NCBI GenBank assembly: GCA_039807445.1
Contig: JBDHRG010000005.1
Coordinates: 1 to 48,091 of the forward strand
Direction of reading: 5' to 3'
DNA: 48,091 nt
DNA from: JBDHRG01 sp039807445
Lineage (GTDB): Bacteria; Pseudomonadota; Gammaproteobacteria; Competibacterales; Competibacteraceae
Below are positions 18,237 to 29,471 of the stretch, in pieces. The notes beneath the pieces are model-generated. The model worked only from the letters and a program-made list of their open reading frames with translations, made no database searches and was not told the origin of the DNA. Numbering within the stretch: position 1 is the stretch's first letter; each line of letters opens with the position of its first letter. A program made the translations under genes and the position numbers.

Positions 18237-19341
18237 CCAGCAGCGCCAGCGTCTCGACGTGCCGGGTGTTGGGGAAGAAGTCGTAGGGGGTGATCGACGC
18301 GACGCGGTAGCCGGCCGCGTCCAGGGCGCCGAGATCGCGCGCCAGCGTGCCGGGGCTGCACGACAGGTAGGCGATCCGCGCCGGACGCGCGCGTTCGGCC
18401 AGCCAGGCGCACACTTCGGGCTCGAGCCCGAGGCGTGGCGGGTTGAGGTAGGCGAGCCGCTCGAGCCCCGGCAGGGCGCGCCACCAGGCTTCGAGCTGCG
18501 GTAGGCGCTGCGCGCACAGCCCGCGCAGCACCTCGGCGCCGGGGGCGTTGCCGGCGCACAGCGCGACCGCCTCGGCCGACACCTCGACGCCCAGCGCCCT
18601 CGCGCCGGCGCGCGTCCAGCGCGCCAGCGTGGTCCCCAGCCCGCAGTACAGGTCGAGCACCGCCGCGTCCGCGTGCGGTGCGAGGAAGGCTTCGGCCTCG
18701 CGCAAGGCCTGCGCGTGCAGTTCCGGCAGCGCCTGCTGGAACGCCGCTGGGCCGTGGCGCATGCCGAAGCCGTCGACCGAGTCCGGCTGCCCCCACAGCA
18801 GACGCCAGCCGCGCCTGGCGAACAGCTGGCGCCCGGCCGCAGGGAACAGGTTCAGCCACAGGCCCTCGAGCCCGGCAGCGCGCAGCGGCACGGCCAGCGC
18901 CTCGGACAGGCCCTCGGGCCAGTCGGCCGCGTGGGCCTTGACCACCAGCGTCGCCTGCGCGCCGGCCTGGACATAGATCGCGAGCCGAAAGCGCTCGGGC
19001 GGCGGCAGCCTTTCGGCCAGCGCGGCGAGCACCGCCTTGACGCGCGGCGAGTGGATCGGGCAGTCCGGCAGCGCCAGCAGCTCGTCGCGCAGCCGCATGC
19101 CGAAGCCCCAGCGCCCGTCGCGCCACGCGGCCGCGAGCCGCACCTTGTCGCGGTAGCCCCAGCGCGCCGCACCCGCCACCGCGCGCAGCGGCTGCAAGCG
19201 CTCGGCCCACGGCGTGAGCCTGGCGGCGAGGAACGCCGCCTTCTGCGCTTCGCTCGCCGCGGCGCTCCAGCCGCGGTGCGCACAGCCGCGGCAGCGTGGT
19301 TCGCAGCCCGCGGGAAGCGAGAGCTCGAGCGGCACCGTCAT
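18223..19341 (-). CDS. class I SAM-dependent RNA (uracil-5) methyltransferase, RumA/TrmA superfamily
   Basis: A 372-residue enzyme that should add a methyl group to C5 of a uridine in rRNA or tRNA. The N-terminal CEPRCRGC plus a later CPIHSP give the four cysteines of a [4Fe-4S] cluster as in RlmC/RlmD. The SAM site is VLDLYCGLGTTLA; the motif LNPPRLGL and the nucleophile Cys in YLSCSPGTLARDL follow. The TRAM domain present in RlmD is absent, which favours an RlmC-like or divergent subfamily. Its ATG overlaps the stop of the PIN gene by 4 bp. The final codons LDRGE and the stop are part of a heptad repeat, so the C-terminus may have been trimmed or rewritten. Confidence 0.85.
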   Translation of the reverse strand: MTVPLELSLPAGCEPRCRGCAHRGWSAAASEAQKAAFLAARLTPWAERLQPLRAVAGAARWGYRDKVRLAAAWRDGRWGFGMRLRDELLALPDCPIHSPRVKAVLAALAERLPPPERFRLAIYVQAGAQATLVVKAHAADWPEGLSEALAVPLRAAGLEGLWLNLFPAAGRQLFARRGWRLLWGQPDSVDGFGMRHGPAAFQQALPELHAQALREAEAFLAPHADAAVLDLYCGLGTTLARWTRAGARALGVEVSAEAVALCAGNAPGAEVLRGLCAQRLPQLEAWWRALPGLERLAYLNPPRLGLEPEVCAWLAERARPARIAYLSCSPGTLARDLGALDAAGYRVASITPYDFFPNTRHVETLALLDRGE

Positions 19342-19754
19342 GCCAGCAGGTTGTCGAACGGCTCGCGGCTCTTCCAGCGGTAGGCGCCGAAGTCGCGCTG
19401 GTCGGTGGACAGGATGCGGCCGTGGCCGAGGTGCTCGGCGAGGATCACCAGCGAGGCGTCGGCCAGATCCATCGGCAGACTGGCGTAGCGCTCCATCAGC
19501 TCGACGATGCGCGGCAGATGCTGCGGCGTGAGATCGAAGATCGTGTAGAGCCCCTCGATGCCACCGCGCAGAAACACCTGCTGCGCACGATGACCGGCGC
19601 GCCGTGCGGCCAGATGCGCGACCTCCGCGATGACCGGCCACGTCGTGATCAGCGGTTCTTTGCCGAGCCCGCGGAAGCACGCCGTCGCGCGCTGATGCCA
19701 GCCATCCCGCGGATTGAGCAGGCCGAGCCAGAAGCCGGAGTCAGCGATGACCAT
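19338..19754 (-). CDS. PIN-domain toxin (VapC-like)
   Basis: A 138-residue PIN-domain ribonuclease. The acidic metal-binding residues are in place: Asp5 in MVIADSGFW, Glu44 in VIAEVAH, Asp96/Asp99 in MDLADASL and Asp118 in STDQRDF. VapC-like toxins cut tRNA or rRNA when freed from their antitoxin. Its start overlaps the end of the upstream ribbon-helix-helix gene by 14 bp, the normal antitoxin-toxin layout. Its stop overlaps the start of the RNA methyltransferase, which is unusual. The RNA target is unknown. Confidence 0.88.
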   Translation of the reverse strand: MVIADSGFWLGLLNPRDGWHQRATACFRGLGKEPLITTWPVIAEVAHLAARRAGHRAQQVFLRGGIEGLYTIFDLTPQHLPRIVELMERYASLPMDLADASLVILAEHLGHGRILSTDQRDFGAYRWKSREPFDNLLA

Positions 19755-20031
19755 GCTTGCGCTCTAGGGACTCGCTCAGATACTCCTTGTATCGCACCGA
19801 CAGATCCGGCTCCGCCTCCATGCACCCGATCAATCCGAGGCGCTCGGCGATCTGAAAGGGCGTTTCCTCGTCCCCCGCCCCGCGCTCCCGCGCGTAATAA
19901 AGCTCGATCGCCCGCTTGATCACATCGGAGATGCCCGCCTGGGTCTTGGCCTTCAGGTAATCGAGCATCCGGGCATGCGTATCGTCGAGTCTGGCGTTTA
20001 TGCGCACGATGAAGACTCCCGGTTTTGTCAT
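19741..20031 (-). CDS. ribbon-helix-helix antitoxin
   Basis: A 96-residue partner of the PIN toxin. The N-terminal ribbon-helix-helix DNA-binding fold reads VFIVRINARLDDTHARMLDYLKAK, then GISDVIKRAIELYY. The acidic C-terminal half (DEETPFQIAERLGLIG … EAEPDLSVRYKEYLSESLE) should wrap the toxin. The ATG at 20029-20031 lies within a 36-bp perfect palindrome, a natural operator for autoregulation. A longer frame starting at 20085 reads through the palindrome and the end of metH and is unlikely. Confidence 0.85.
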   Translation of the reverse strand: MTKPGVFIVRINARLDDTHARMLDYLKAKTQAGISDVIKRAIELYYARERGAGDEETPFQIAERLGLIGCMEAEPDLSVRYKEYLSESLERKHGHR

Positions 20032-20053
20032 ACGATCGTATGACAAAACCGGG
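20018..20053. promoter_or_regulatory. 36-bp perfect palindrome over the antitoxin start
   Basis: The half-site CCCGGTTTTGTCATACGA is followed by its exact reverse complement, the centre being between 20035 and 20036. It contains the antitoxin start codon on the minus strand and a mirrored ATG on the plus strand. It sits 15 bp beyond the metH stop. With no T-tract, an operator for the ribbon-helix-helix dimer is more likely than a terminator. As RNA it would also sequester the start codon and ribosome site. Confidence 0.75.
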
Positions 20054-20068
20054 GCCCCCGCAATCGGC

Positions 20069-23764
<3,696 letters not shown>

Positions 23765-23899
23765 GGCGTGATGGGCTTGAGGCAGCGGCACGAACGGCCG
23801 ATTCTCCGCACCGTTGCGCGGCTTGGCAAATGGCAAGACCTTCTGCGCTCATGCCCCGCGGGCATAATGGAGCCATCGATCCGCTAGGAGCCCGCGGCC

Positions 23900-24094
23900 A
23901 TGGCCGACATCCTCCCGTTCAAGCGTCCCAAGCCCGAAGACCGCCGCGCCAGGGCCGAGCAGCGCATGCTGTGCCAGAGCGGCTTCCACAAGTGGGTCGT
24001 GGTCAAGGAGAACCAGTTCGACGTCAAGCTGGGCAGGCTCGTGACCGCGTACCGCTGCACGCGCTGCGGCGCGACCAGGACCGAGGCGCGCTGA
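23900..24094 (+). CDS. small zinc-ribbon-like protein of unknown function
   Basis: A 64-residue basic protein. It starts MADILPFKRPKPEDRRARAE and then has CQSGFHKW and a C-terminal YRCTRCGATRTEAR. One Cys plus His, followed by a CxxC pair, suggest a single zinc knuckle. The gene is divergent from metH, with a likely ribosome site TAGGAG. No function is known to me. Codon usage is like that of the core genes, and a palindrome ATGCCC-CGC-GGGCAT with a CATAAT-like −10 lies about 35 bp upstream. Confidence 0.7.
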   Translation: MADILPFKRPKPEDRRARAEQRMLCQSGFHKWVVVKENQFDVKLGRLVTAYRCTRCGATRTEAR

Positions 24095-24227
24095 GAGAGC
24101 ACTCCCTCCCGGCCGCCCGCCGGCATCGCATCGACAGCACGAGCTCGTCGCGGATCGGCGGCGCGCCGGCAAGCCCCGCGCTGCCGCTGGGCCGCACCGC
24201 GATGCCGGCTCGGTTTGGTAGCTTCCG

Positions 24228-24270
24228 TTGACATCCTCCCTCCCCTGAAGTCGGGGGATTCCTACGGCGG
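24228..24270 (-). mobile_element. orphan IS200/IS605-type right end (TnpB-associated ωRNA 3' hairpin)
   Basis: TTGACATCCTCCC, then TCCCCTGAAGTCGGGGGA, then TTCCTACGG is the well-known end sequence found after tnpB genes of the IS200/IS605 (IS1341-like) group. Read on the minus strand it would be the 3' part of the ωRNA, ending GAGGATGTCAA, with the adjoining bases (24227 downwards) in guide position. No tnpA or tnpB is next to it, and the left arm of the hairpin has lost part of its pairing. It is a solo end or a very short non-autonomous copy. It marks the left border of the accessory block. Confidence 0.7.
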
Positions 24271-24319
24271 TTCAGACTCTAGCGGGGCCGATGCGCTGCT
24301 CGCCATCATGCGGCCTCTT

Positions 24320-25171
24320 CTATCGGCCTGCGTGGAGCCGACTCGGTGCGACCGCGGCAACGATGACAAATTCGCCCGGGACACCGTAGCTTTCGTCGTG
24401 CCGCCAGGGCTCGATCGCCTCCAGATATCGGGCGCGGACCCGCGCCCGAACGTCAGCGCCGAAGCGCGACCAGGCCAGCACGACCGGGCCACCGACGAAC
24501 GCCGCGTTGCAGGCCTCGTCAGCGTCGGCGTAGGCCAGCGTCGCCGCGATGCGGCGATGCTCGATGGCCTCGAACTTCGCGTCGGCGCACAGCTGTGCCA
24601 GCGTGTCTTGCTGCCCCAGGCGGAAGAACAGCGGACACACCTCGCTGGCGACCTCGGCATCGACGATCGGGAACAGCGCCGACCATCCGCACCGCGATCG
24701 TTCGCCCCACACGGCCAAACCCAAGCGACCGCCTGGCCGCAAGACCCGTCGCATCTCGCGCAAGGCCTGTTCGGGATCAGGCATGTACATGAGGCCGAGC
24801 GCGCACAGCGCGACGTCGAAGCCGGCATCCGGCAGGTCCGGCGTCTGGGCATCCATACGCGCGAAGCCGACGTTCGACAACTGCCGTTCTGCGGCTCGCC
24901 GTCGAGCGGCATCGACCATCCGCCCGGACAAGTCGATGCCGAGCACCCGTCCGTCCGGACCGACCGCGCGGGCGGCGCCGGAGGTGGCCAGCCCGGTGCC
25001 GCAGGCCACGTCGAGCACGCGCTCACCCGGTGCCAGCGACACCGATGCCAGCAGTGCGGCCTGGGCTTCGGCCAGTTGCGCTCGCCAGAGCGGTTCGTAG
25101 TCGTGTGCCGCCAAGTCCCAGCCATAACGCTGGACACGCCGTTGCAGTCTCGCATCCATGGTCAGCAGCAT
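24320..25171 (-). CDS. class I SAM-dependent methyltransferase
   Basis: A 283-residue methyltransferase. Motif I reads VLDVACGTGLATSGAA, followed by VLGIDLSGRMVDAA (acidic loop), ALCALGLMYMPDPEQAL and RVLRPGGRLGLAVWGE. These place it in the UbiE/Methyltransf_11-25 group of small-molecule methyltransferases. The substrate is unknown. ATG at 25169-25171 is preferred; a second ATG lies four codons later. It lies 25 bp after another methyltransferase of the same superfamily with only moderate similarity, so the two may act in sequence on one substrate. The downstream neighbour is the orphan insertion-sequence end. Confidence 0.85.
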   Translation of the reverse strand: MLLTMDARLQRRVQRYGWDLAAHDYEPLWRAQLAEAQAALLASVSLAPGERVLDVACGTGLATSGAARAVGPDGRVLGIDLSGRMVDAARRRAAERQLSNVGFARMDAQTPDLPDAGFDVALCALGLMYMPDPEQALREMRRVLRPGGRLGLAVWGERSRCGWSALFPIVDAEVASEVCPLFFRLGQQDTLAQLCADAKFEAIEHRRIAATLAYADADEACNAAFVGGPVVLAWSRFGADVRARVRARYLEAIEPWRHDESYGVPGEFVIVAAVAPSRLHAGR

Positions 25172-25196
25172 CCGATCGCCGGCTCGAAGGTTCGGC

Positions 25197-26009
25197 TCAG
25201 CGCCGCGTGATGACCGCTTCGAGGTACTCGCTGGGCACGACCAGCGACCCCGCACCGGCCCGGTTCATCCGATTCAGCAGATCGGTCAGGTCGCGCTCCA
25301 GCGCCTCGGCGTCGGCGGCGGGAAGGGCCGCGAAGGCCTTGTGGACCGGTCCGTACCAGGTGCGGAAGACCTCGACGAAATGCGCGGCCGAGCGGTATCG
25401 GAAGTTGAACAGTCGCGGCGTGACCGCGATCGCGGCGGCGCGTTCGCCGAAGAGCGCATGCAGATGCGCCTCGACGCCCCACAGCGAAGGCGGCTGCACG
25501 CCCGCCGGCGGCGGCAGATGGCGACCCACCACCTTGAACATCTGGCCGATGAAGCCCTGAGACGTCCAGTTGGCCAGACCGATTCGGCCCCCTGGGCGGC
25601 ATACCCGCGCCAGCTCGGACGCCGCCTTTACCTGGTCGGGCGAGAACATCACGCCGAAGGTCGACAGCACGGCATCGAAGCTCGCGTCCTCGAAGGGCAG
25701 CGCCTCGGCGTCGGCCACCCGGAAGCTCACCTCGAGGCGCTCTGCACGCGCCCGCTCTTCGCCTCGTTCGAGCAGTGCGGCCACGTAGTCGGTCGAGGTC
25801 ACCCTGCAGCCTCGGCGCGCTGCAGCGAGCGTGGCATTGCCGTTGCCGGCCGCCACGTCGAGCACGCGCTCGTCGCAACGCAGGTCGCAGGCTTCGGCGA
25901 GCTGTTCTCCGACGAGCTGCAAGGTGGTGCCGATCACGGCATAGTCTCCGCTGGCCCAGGCAGCCATCTGGTGGCTTTTCAGGGCGTCGAGATCGGTGGA
26001 TGCGTTCAT
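25197..26009 (-). CDS. class I SAM-dependent methyltransferase
   Basis: A 270-residue methyltransferase with motif I VLDVAAGNGNATLAAA, acidic loop VTSTDYV, then DAEALPFEDASFDAVLSTFGVMF and ARVCRPGGRIGLANWTSQG. It looks like the methyltransferases found next to DUF4242 genes in other bacteria. Its N-terminal frame runs open into the broken DUF4242 gene upstream, but a clear GAGGAG ribosome site precedes ATG 26007-26009. Substrate unknown. It probably forms a transcription unit with the following methyltransferase. Confidence 0.87.
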   Translation of the reverse strand: MNASTDLDALKSHQMAAWASGDYAVIGTTLQLVGEQLAEACDLRCDERVLDVAAGNGNATLAAARRGCRVTSTDYVAALLERGEERARAERLEVSFRVADAEALPFEDASFDAVLSTFGVMFSPDQVKAASELARVCRPGGRIGLANWTSQGFIGQMFKVVGRHLPPPAGVQPPSLWGVEAHLHALFGERAAAIAVTPRLFNFRYRSAAHFVEVFRTWYGPVHKAFAALPAADAEALERDLTDLLNRMNRAGAGSLVVPSEYLEAVITRR

Positions 26010-26125
26010 GGTGGCTGGCTCCTCGTGTGTTGGAATGCGTGCCGGGAATGCGAGGACGTCTCGCTGCGAAGGCCGGTGGCCGCTGATCGGCCCCCGGCCC
26101 GTGCCGAACGCCTCGCTGACCGGCA

Positions 26126-26405
26126 CTACTCCGCCGTTGTGGGATCGATGATCGATGTGACCCGGGAGACGCGGTTTGCGGGGAAGCCGCCCAGCCTGGC
26201 GTGCTCCCTGACAAGCTCCCCGTTCGGTGCGATATAGACGCAGTAGGCAGTAGATCTTGTCGCCCGTTACGTAACTTTGAAGCCACTGCACCTGCGACCC
26301 CAGCTGGCTGAGAGCTCTGCAGGACTTTTGCGAGATCGCTTTCAAGTCTCGCTCCGAGAGTTTTCCAGCTTCCGGAAGCTCGCGCTCGATGACAAACTTC
26401 GGCAT
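26126..26405 (-). pseudogene. DUF4242 protein gene broken by a 7-bp duplication
   Basis: The frame opens MPKFVIERELPEAGKLSERD and continues to VTGDKIYC, as in DUF4242 (SCO4226-like, nickel-binding ferredoxin-fold) proteins of about 90 residues. After that point the heptamer CTACTGC occurs twice in a row (plus-strand GCAGTAG at 26240-26246 and 26247-26253), shifting the frame. Removing one copy restores VYIAPNGELVREHARLGG … VSRVTSIIDPTTAE and a stop at 26126, giving the normal length of 90 residues. As it stands the frame is fused to the downstream methyltransferase region. A sequencing error is possible but a 7-bp exact duplication is more typical of slippage. Confidence 0.85.
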
Positions 26406-26719
26406 GGCAATCTCCATTTCGTGGATGACAGGGGCACGCCATGACCAAGCTAGATGAACGTGCTGCGTGCGGCACAACTATCGCGCTCGGGCACGGCGGC
26501 GTCCTGCCTGCGCGTCGGCCATGCCTGCCCGATCGTCCGCATGTCGCCGTCGGCGTGCCTCGCCCTTGGCCGGACGTCCGGGATTGCTGCCCCTCCATCC
26601 GGCCGAGCGGCATCGGATGGTCGCCGCCCTAGGCGTGGCGCGCCGACGCACCCACAATCGAAGGCATCGAAGCCGACCCGGAGAGCGAGCATGGCAGCGC
26701 AGGACGTCGAGGACGGGTG
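26406..26719. other. intergenic region without recognisable gene
   Basis: About 310 bp between the broken DUF4242 gene and the AraC gene. It should hold the promoters of both divergent units. No convincing −35/−10 pair, terminator or repeat was seen. Composition is GC-rich with scattered TCGGCC-type dyads only. Confidence 0.3.
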
Positions 26720-27691
26720 ATGGACGCCTTGTCGGAGACCCTTCGCGTCGTGCGCCTGGTCGGTGCCATCTTCATCAACGGCAGGTTCACTGCGCCCTGG
26801 TGCTATCAGTCACCGAGCGCCGACTCGGCGGCGCCGCTGCTGGAGCCCGGTGCCGAGCGCGTGGTGATCTTCCACCTGATCACCGAAGGCGAGTGCTACG
26901 TCGAACTCGGCAATGAGCCGCCGGTGCGTCTCGTTGCAGGCGACGTCGTCGTTTTCCCGCAGGGCGACGCGCATCGCATGACCTCTCGACCCGGACTTGC
27001 GCCTGCCGCAGACGCGCGCCTGGATGCGGTGCTGTCGCGCCGTCCGCGCCAGCTGGCCTACGGGGGTGGCGGCCCGACGACACGTCTGGCGTGCGGCTAC
27101 CTGGCTTGCGATGCCCGCCTGGCGCGGATGCTGCTGGCGGGGCTTCCTCCGCTGGTCAGGGTCAATGTGCGCGGATCGAATGCCGGCATCTGGCTGGAGG
27201 CCTCCGTTCGCTACGCGCTGGCCGAGGCGCGGTCACCCCGACCCGGCGGCGCCGGGATGCTGGCCAAACTGGCCGAGGTGCTGTTCATCGAGGTCCTGCG
27301 CCTGTACATGAATGAGCAAAGCGAGGGCCGCACCGGTTGGCTGGCGGGTGTGGGCGACCGGATCGTCGGTGCCGCGTTGAACGCGCTGCACCGGAGCCCC
27401 GCCCATGCCTGGACGCTGGACGAGCTGGCGCGCACGGCAGGCACCTCGAGGTCGGTGCTCGCCGAGCGCTTTCAGCATCTGGTAGGGAGCTCGCCGACGC
27501 AGTACCTGACGCAATGGCGCATGCTGCTCGCCGCCAATCTCTTGTGCCGCAGCAACGCCCCGCTGGCGCGCATCGCGGAGGATGTGGGTTACCAGACCGA
27601 TACGGCTTTCAGCCGGGCATTTCGGCGCGAGTTCGGCTCGCCGCCGGCGGCCTGGCGCCGAAGCCGGTCGACGCGCGACCCGATTCGATGA
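26720..27691 (+). CDS. AraC-family regulator with N-terminal cupin
   Basis: A 323-residue transcription factor. The N-terminal half is a cupin ligand domain (AERVVIFHLITEGECYVEL, then LVAGDVVVFPQGDAHRM) of the AraC cupin_6 type. The C-terminal 100 residues hold two helix-turn-helix motifs: WTLDELARTAGTSRSVLAERFQ and APLARIAEDVGYQTDTAFSRAFRREFGSPPAAWR. Such proteins usually activate a neighbouring operon in response to a small ligand. The nearest candidates are the divergent DUF4242/methyltransferase unit on the left; the operon on the right has its own LysR. ATG at 26720 is chosen over GTG at 26717. Confidence 0.9.
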   Translation: MDALSETLRVVRLVGAIFINGRFTAPWCYQSPSADSAAPLLEPGAERVVIFHLITEGECYVELGNEPPVRLVAGDVVVFPQGDAHRMTSRPGLAPAADARLDAVLSRRPRQLAYGGGGPTTRLACGYLACDARLARMLLAGLPPLVRVNVRGSNAGIWLEASVRYALAEARSPRPGGAGMLAKLAEVLFIEVLRLYMNEQSEGRTGWLAGVGDRIVGAALNALHRSPAHAWTLDELARTAGTSRSVLAERFQHLVGSSPTQYLTQWRMLLAANLLCRSNAPLARIAEDVGYQTDTAFSRAFRREFGSPPAAWRRSRSTRDPIR

Positions 27692-27769
27692 TGCCGTCCT
27701 TCCAAGCGATTCGCATGTTGGGCCAGTTGATCGCTTCGGTGGCCGAGATGACCTTTCTCATGGCCGGTC

Positions 27770-28105
27770 CTACACTCCATCCGCCGGACGACGCCCGTCC
27801 AGTTCCGGGATGTCCAGGGCGAGCAGTGCCGAGCTCAGACACTTGCCGTGGGCGTCGAGGGCGAGGGAACGGGTCACGCCGCCGCCCAGGGCATTGTGCA
27901 GAACGAAGTTGAGGGCACCGAGCCCGGGCAGGGCGTAGCGCAGCACCTCGCCGTGAACCAGGCCGGCGAAGTGGGCGCGGACGCGCTCGGCAGTGACGTA
28001 CTCCTCCAGTAGCGGGTAGTCGCGGGGATCGTAGGCGATCAGGGACAGGTTGGACGTATCCCCTTTATCCCCGGCACGGGAATGGGCGAGTTCATGGAGC
28101 TTCAT
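27770..28105 (-). CDS. AtuA-related small protein (AtuA C-terminal domain)
   Basis: A 111-residue protein starting MKLHELAHSRAGDKGDTSNLSLIAYDP. This is the block that forms the C-terminal domain of long AtuA/DUF1446 proteins and occurs as a separate small subunit in many bacteria. GAGDKGD-like and NFVLHNALGGGVTRSL motifs are intact. It overlaps the preceding AtuA gene by 4 bp, so the two chains are probably made in equal amounts and form one enzyme. The catalytic role is not established; the family was named from acyclic terpene utilisation. Confidence 0.88.
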   Translation of the reverse strand: MKLHELAHSRAGDKGDTSNLSLIAYDPRDYPLLEEYVTAERVRAHFAGLVHGEVLRYALPGLGALNFVLHNALGGGVTRSLALDAHGKCLSSALLALDIPELDGRRPADGV

Positions 28106-29451
28106 TTCAGTTCTCCAAAAAAATGGATCTCCGGATTGACCAACTCGCGCGGCACCAGGGTGGCGAGCATGGCCACGATCTCTCTGGTCGATTTGGTGGC
28201 GCCTCCACCGCCGGCCGGCCCGCAGGTGAGGAGCGCCTCCACCTCGTTGCCGATGCGCACCGCCTCCTTCAGACTATCGGTGCGGCCCACAACCCGTAGC
28301 CGCACCTCGCAGGGTTCGGGGGCGGCCGCGGACAGGCCCGGGCCGTGGATGGCGTCGATGCCGATGAGGTCGTAGCGCACCTCCCGCAGTGGGACGCCGA
28401 TAATCTTCAGGCGCTCGGCGATGATATCCGCGGCCAGGCGGGCGCGGGCCACGGCGCCGGGACCGGCATAAGAGATCTGGCCTTCCCCCATGTAACCATC
28501 CAGATAGCCCACGGAGGCCTTGAGGGTGGAGGGCCGGGGTCGGCCGCCGGCGCCTTGGACCCGCACTTGGTCCGGGCCAAGTTCGGTGATCGTGACCGGG
28601 GAGAAATCTGCCACCACGTCCGGGGTGAGGTAGGCACGGGGGTCGTGCACTTCGTAGATCAGTTGCTCCTTGCAGGTGGCAGCACTTACCCGGCCGCCTG
28701 AACCGGCCACTTTGGTGATCACCAGACTGCCATCCTCGGCCACCTCGCCGATGGGGAACCCCAGGCGGGCGAGATCGGCCACGTCCTTCTTGCCAGGGTC
28801 GGCGAAATAGCCCCCAGTGATGTGGCCGGCGCATTCCAGCAGGTGGCCCGCCAAAGTGCCCCGGCCCAGGCGTTCCCAGTCATCGAAGGACCAGCCGAAT
28901 TCGTGGATCAGCGGCCCCAGCACCAGGGCCGGGTCGGCCACCCGCCCAGTGATCACCACGTCGGCGCGCTGGGCAAGGGCCTCCACGATGGGCTCTGCGC
29001 CCAGGTAGGCGTTGGCCGAGAGCAGGCGATCCCCCAGGGAACTCACCGGCTCGCCGCCGTCAGTGAGTGGAAAATCCTCCGCCTTCACCACCGCCAGCAC
29101 GTCGTCGCCGGTGACGGCGGCGATCCTGAGGCCCACGAGGCCCAGCCCGCGGGCCACCTCGGCGATCTTGCGCGCCCCTGCCACCGGATTGGCGGCACCC
29201 ATGTTGGTGACGATGCGGATACCCCGGCGGGCGCAGATCTCCAACACCGCTTCCATGCGCTCGGCCAGGAGGGGATCGTAACCCTTCTCCGGGTCAGCCA
29301 TCCGCGTCTGTTGGGCGAGGGCGATGGTGCGCTCGGCCAGACATTCGAAGATGAGGTAGTCGAGGTCACCCTTTTCCGCCAGTTCCACGGCAGGCTCGAT
29401 GCGGTCACCGGCGTAGCCGGCGCCACCGCCGATTCTGATGCTCTTTTTCAT
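28102..29451 (-). CDS. AtuA/DUF1446 family protein
   Basis: A 449-residue cytoplasmic protein. It starts IRIGGGAGYAGDRIEPAVELAEKGDLDYLIFECLAERT and has further family blocks GANPVAGARKIAEVA-like (residues about 85-100), ITGRVADPALVLGPLIHEFGW and HLLECAGHITGGYFADPGKKDV. These define the acyclic terpene utilisation AtuA family (DUF1446). The biochemical reaction is unknown; a hydratase or acyl-CoA-linked step has been suggested by context elsewhere. Here it sits 20 bp after a CitMHS transporter and is coupled to its small partner, so it probably acts on the imported organic acid. No acyl-CoA carboxylase genes (as in the real atu cluster) are present, which argues against terpene catabolism. Confidence 0.9.
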   Translation of the reverse strand: MKKSIRIGGGAGYAGDRIEPAVELAEKGDLDYLIFECLAERTIALAQQTRMADPEKGYDPLLAERMEAVLEICARRGIRIVTNMGAANPVAGARKIAEVARGLGLVGLRIAAVTGDDVLAVVKAEDFPLTDGGEPVSSLGDRLLSANAYLGAEPIVEALAQRADVVITGRVADPALVLGPLIHEFGWSFDDWERLGRGTLAGHLLECAGHITGGYFADPGKKDVADLARLGFPIGEVAEDGSLVITKVAGSGGRVSAATCKEQLIYEVHDPRAYLTPDVVADFSPVTITELGPDQVRVQGAGGRPRPSTLKASVGYLDGYMGEGQISYAGPGAVARARLAADIIAERLKIIGVPLREVRYDLIGIDAIHGPGLSAAAPEPCEVRLRVVGRTDSLKEAVRIGNEVEALLTCGPAGGGGATKSTREIVAMLATLVPRELVNPEIHFFGELK

Positions 29452-29471
29452 GGACAGCTCCTGTTCGGACT

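Noticed and set aside
23765..23899. SAH or cobalamin riboswitch upstream of metH
   Set aside because: The 135-bp gap lacks the conserved CGAGG/GCUCGG or B12-box sequences.
24215..25210. 331-codon plus-strand frame opposite the methyltransferase
   Set aside because: No domain or codon bias; the minus strand carries clear SAM-binding motifs.
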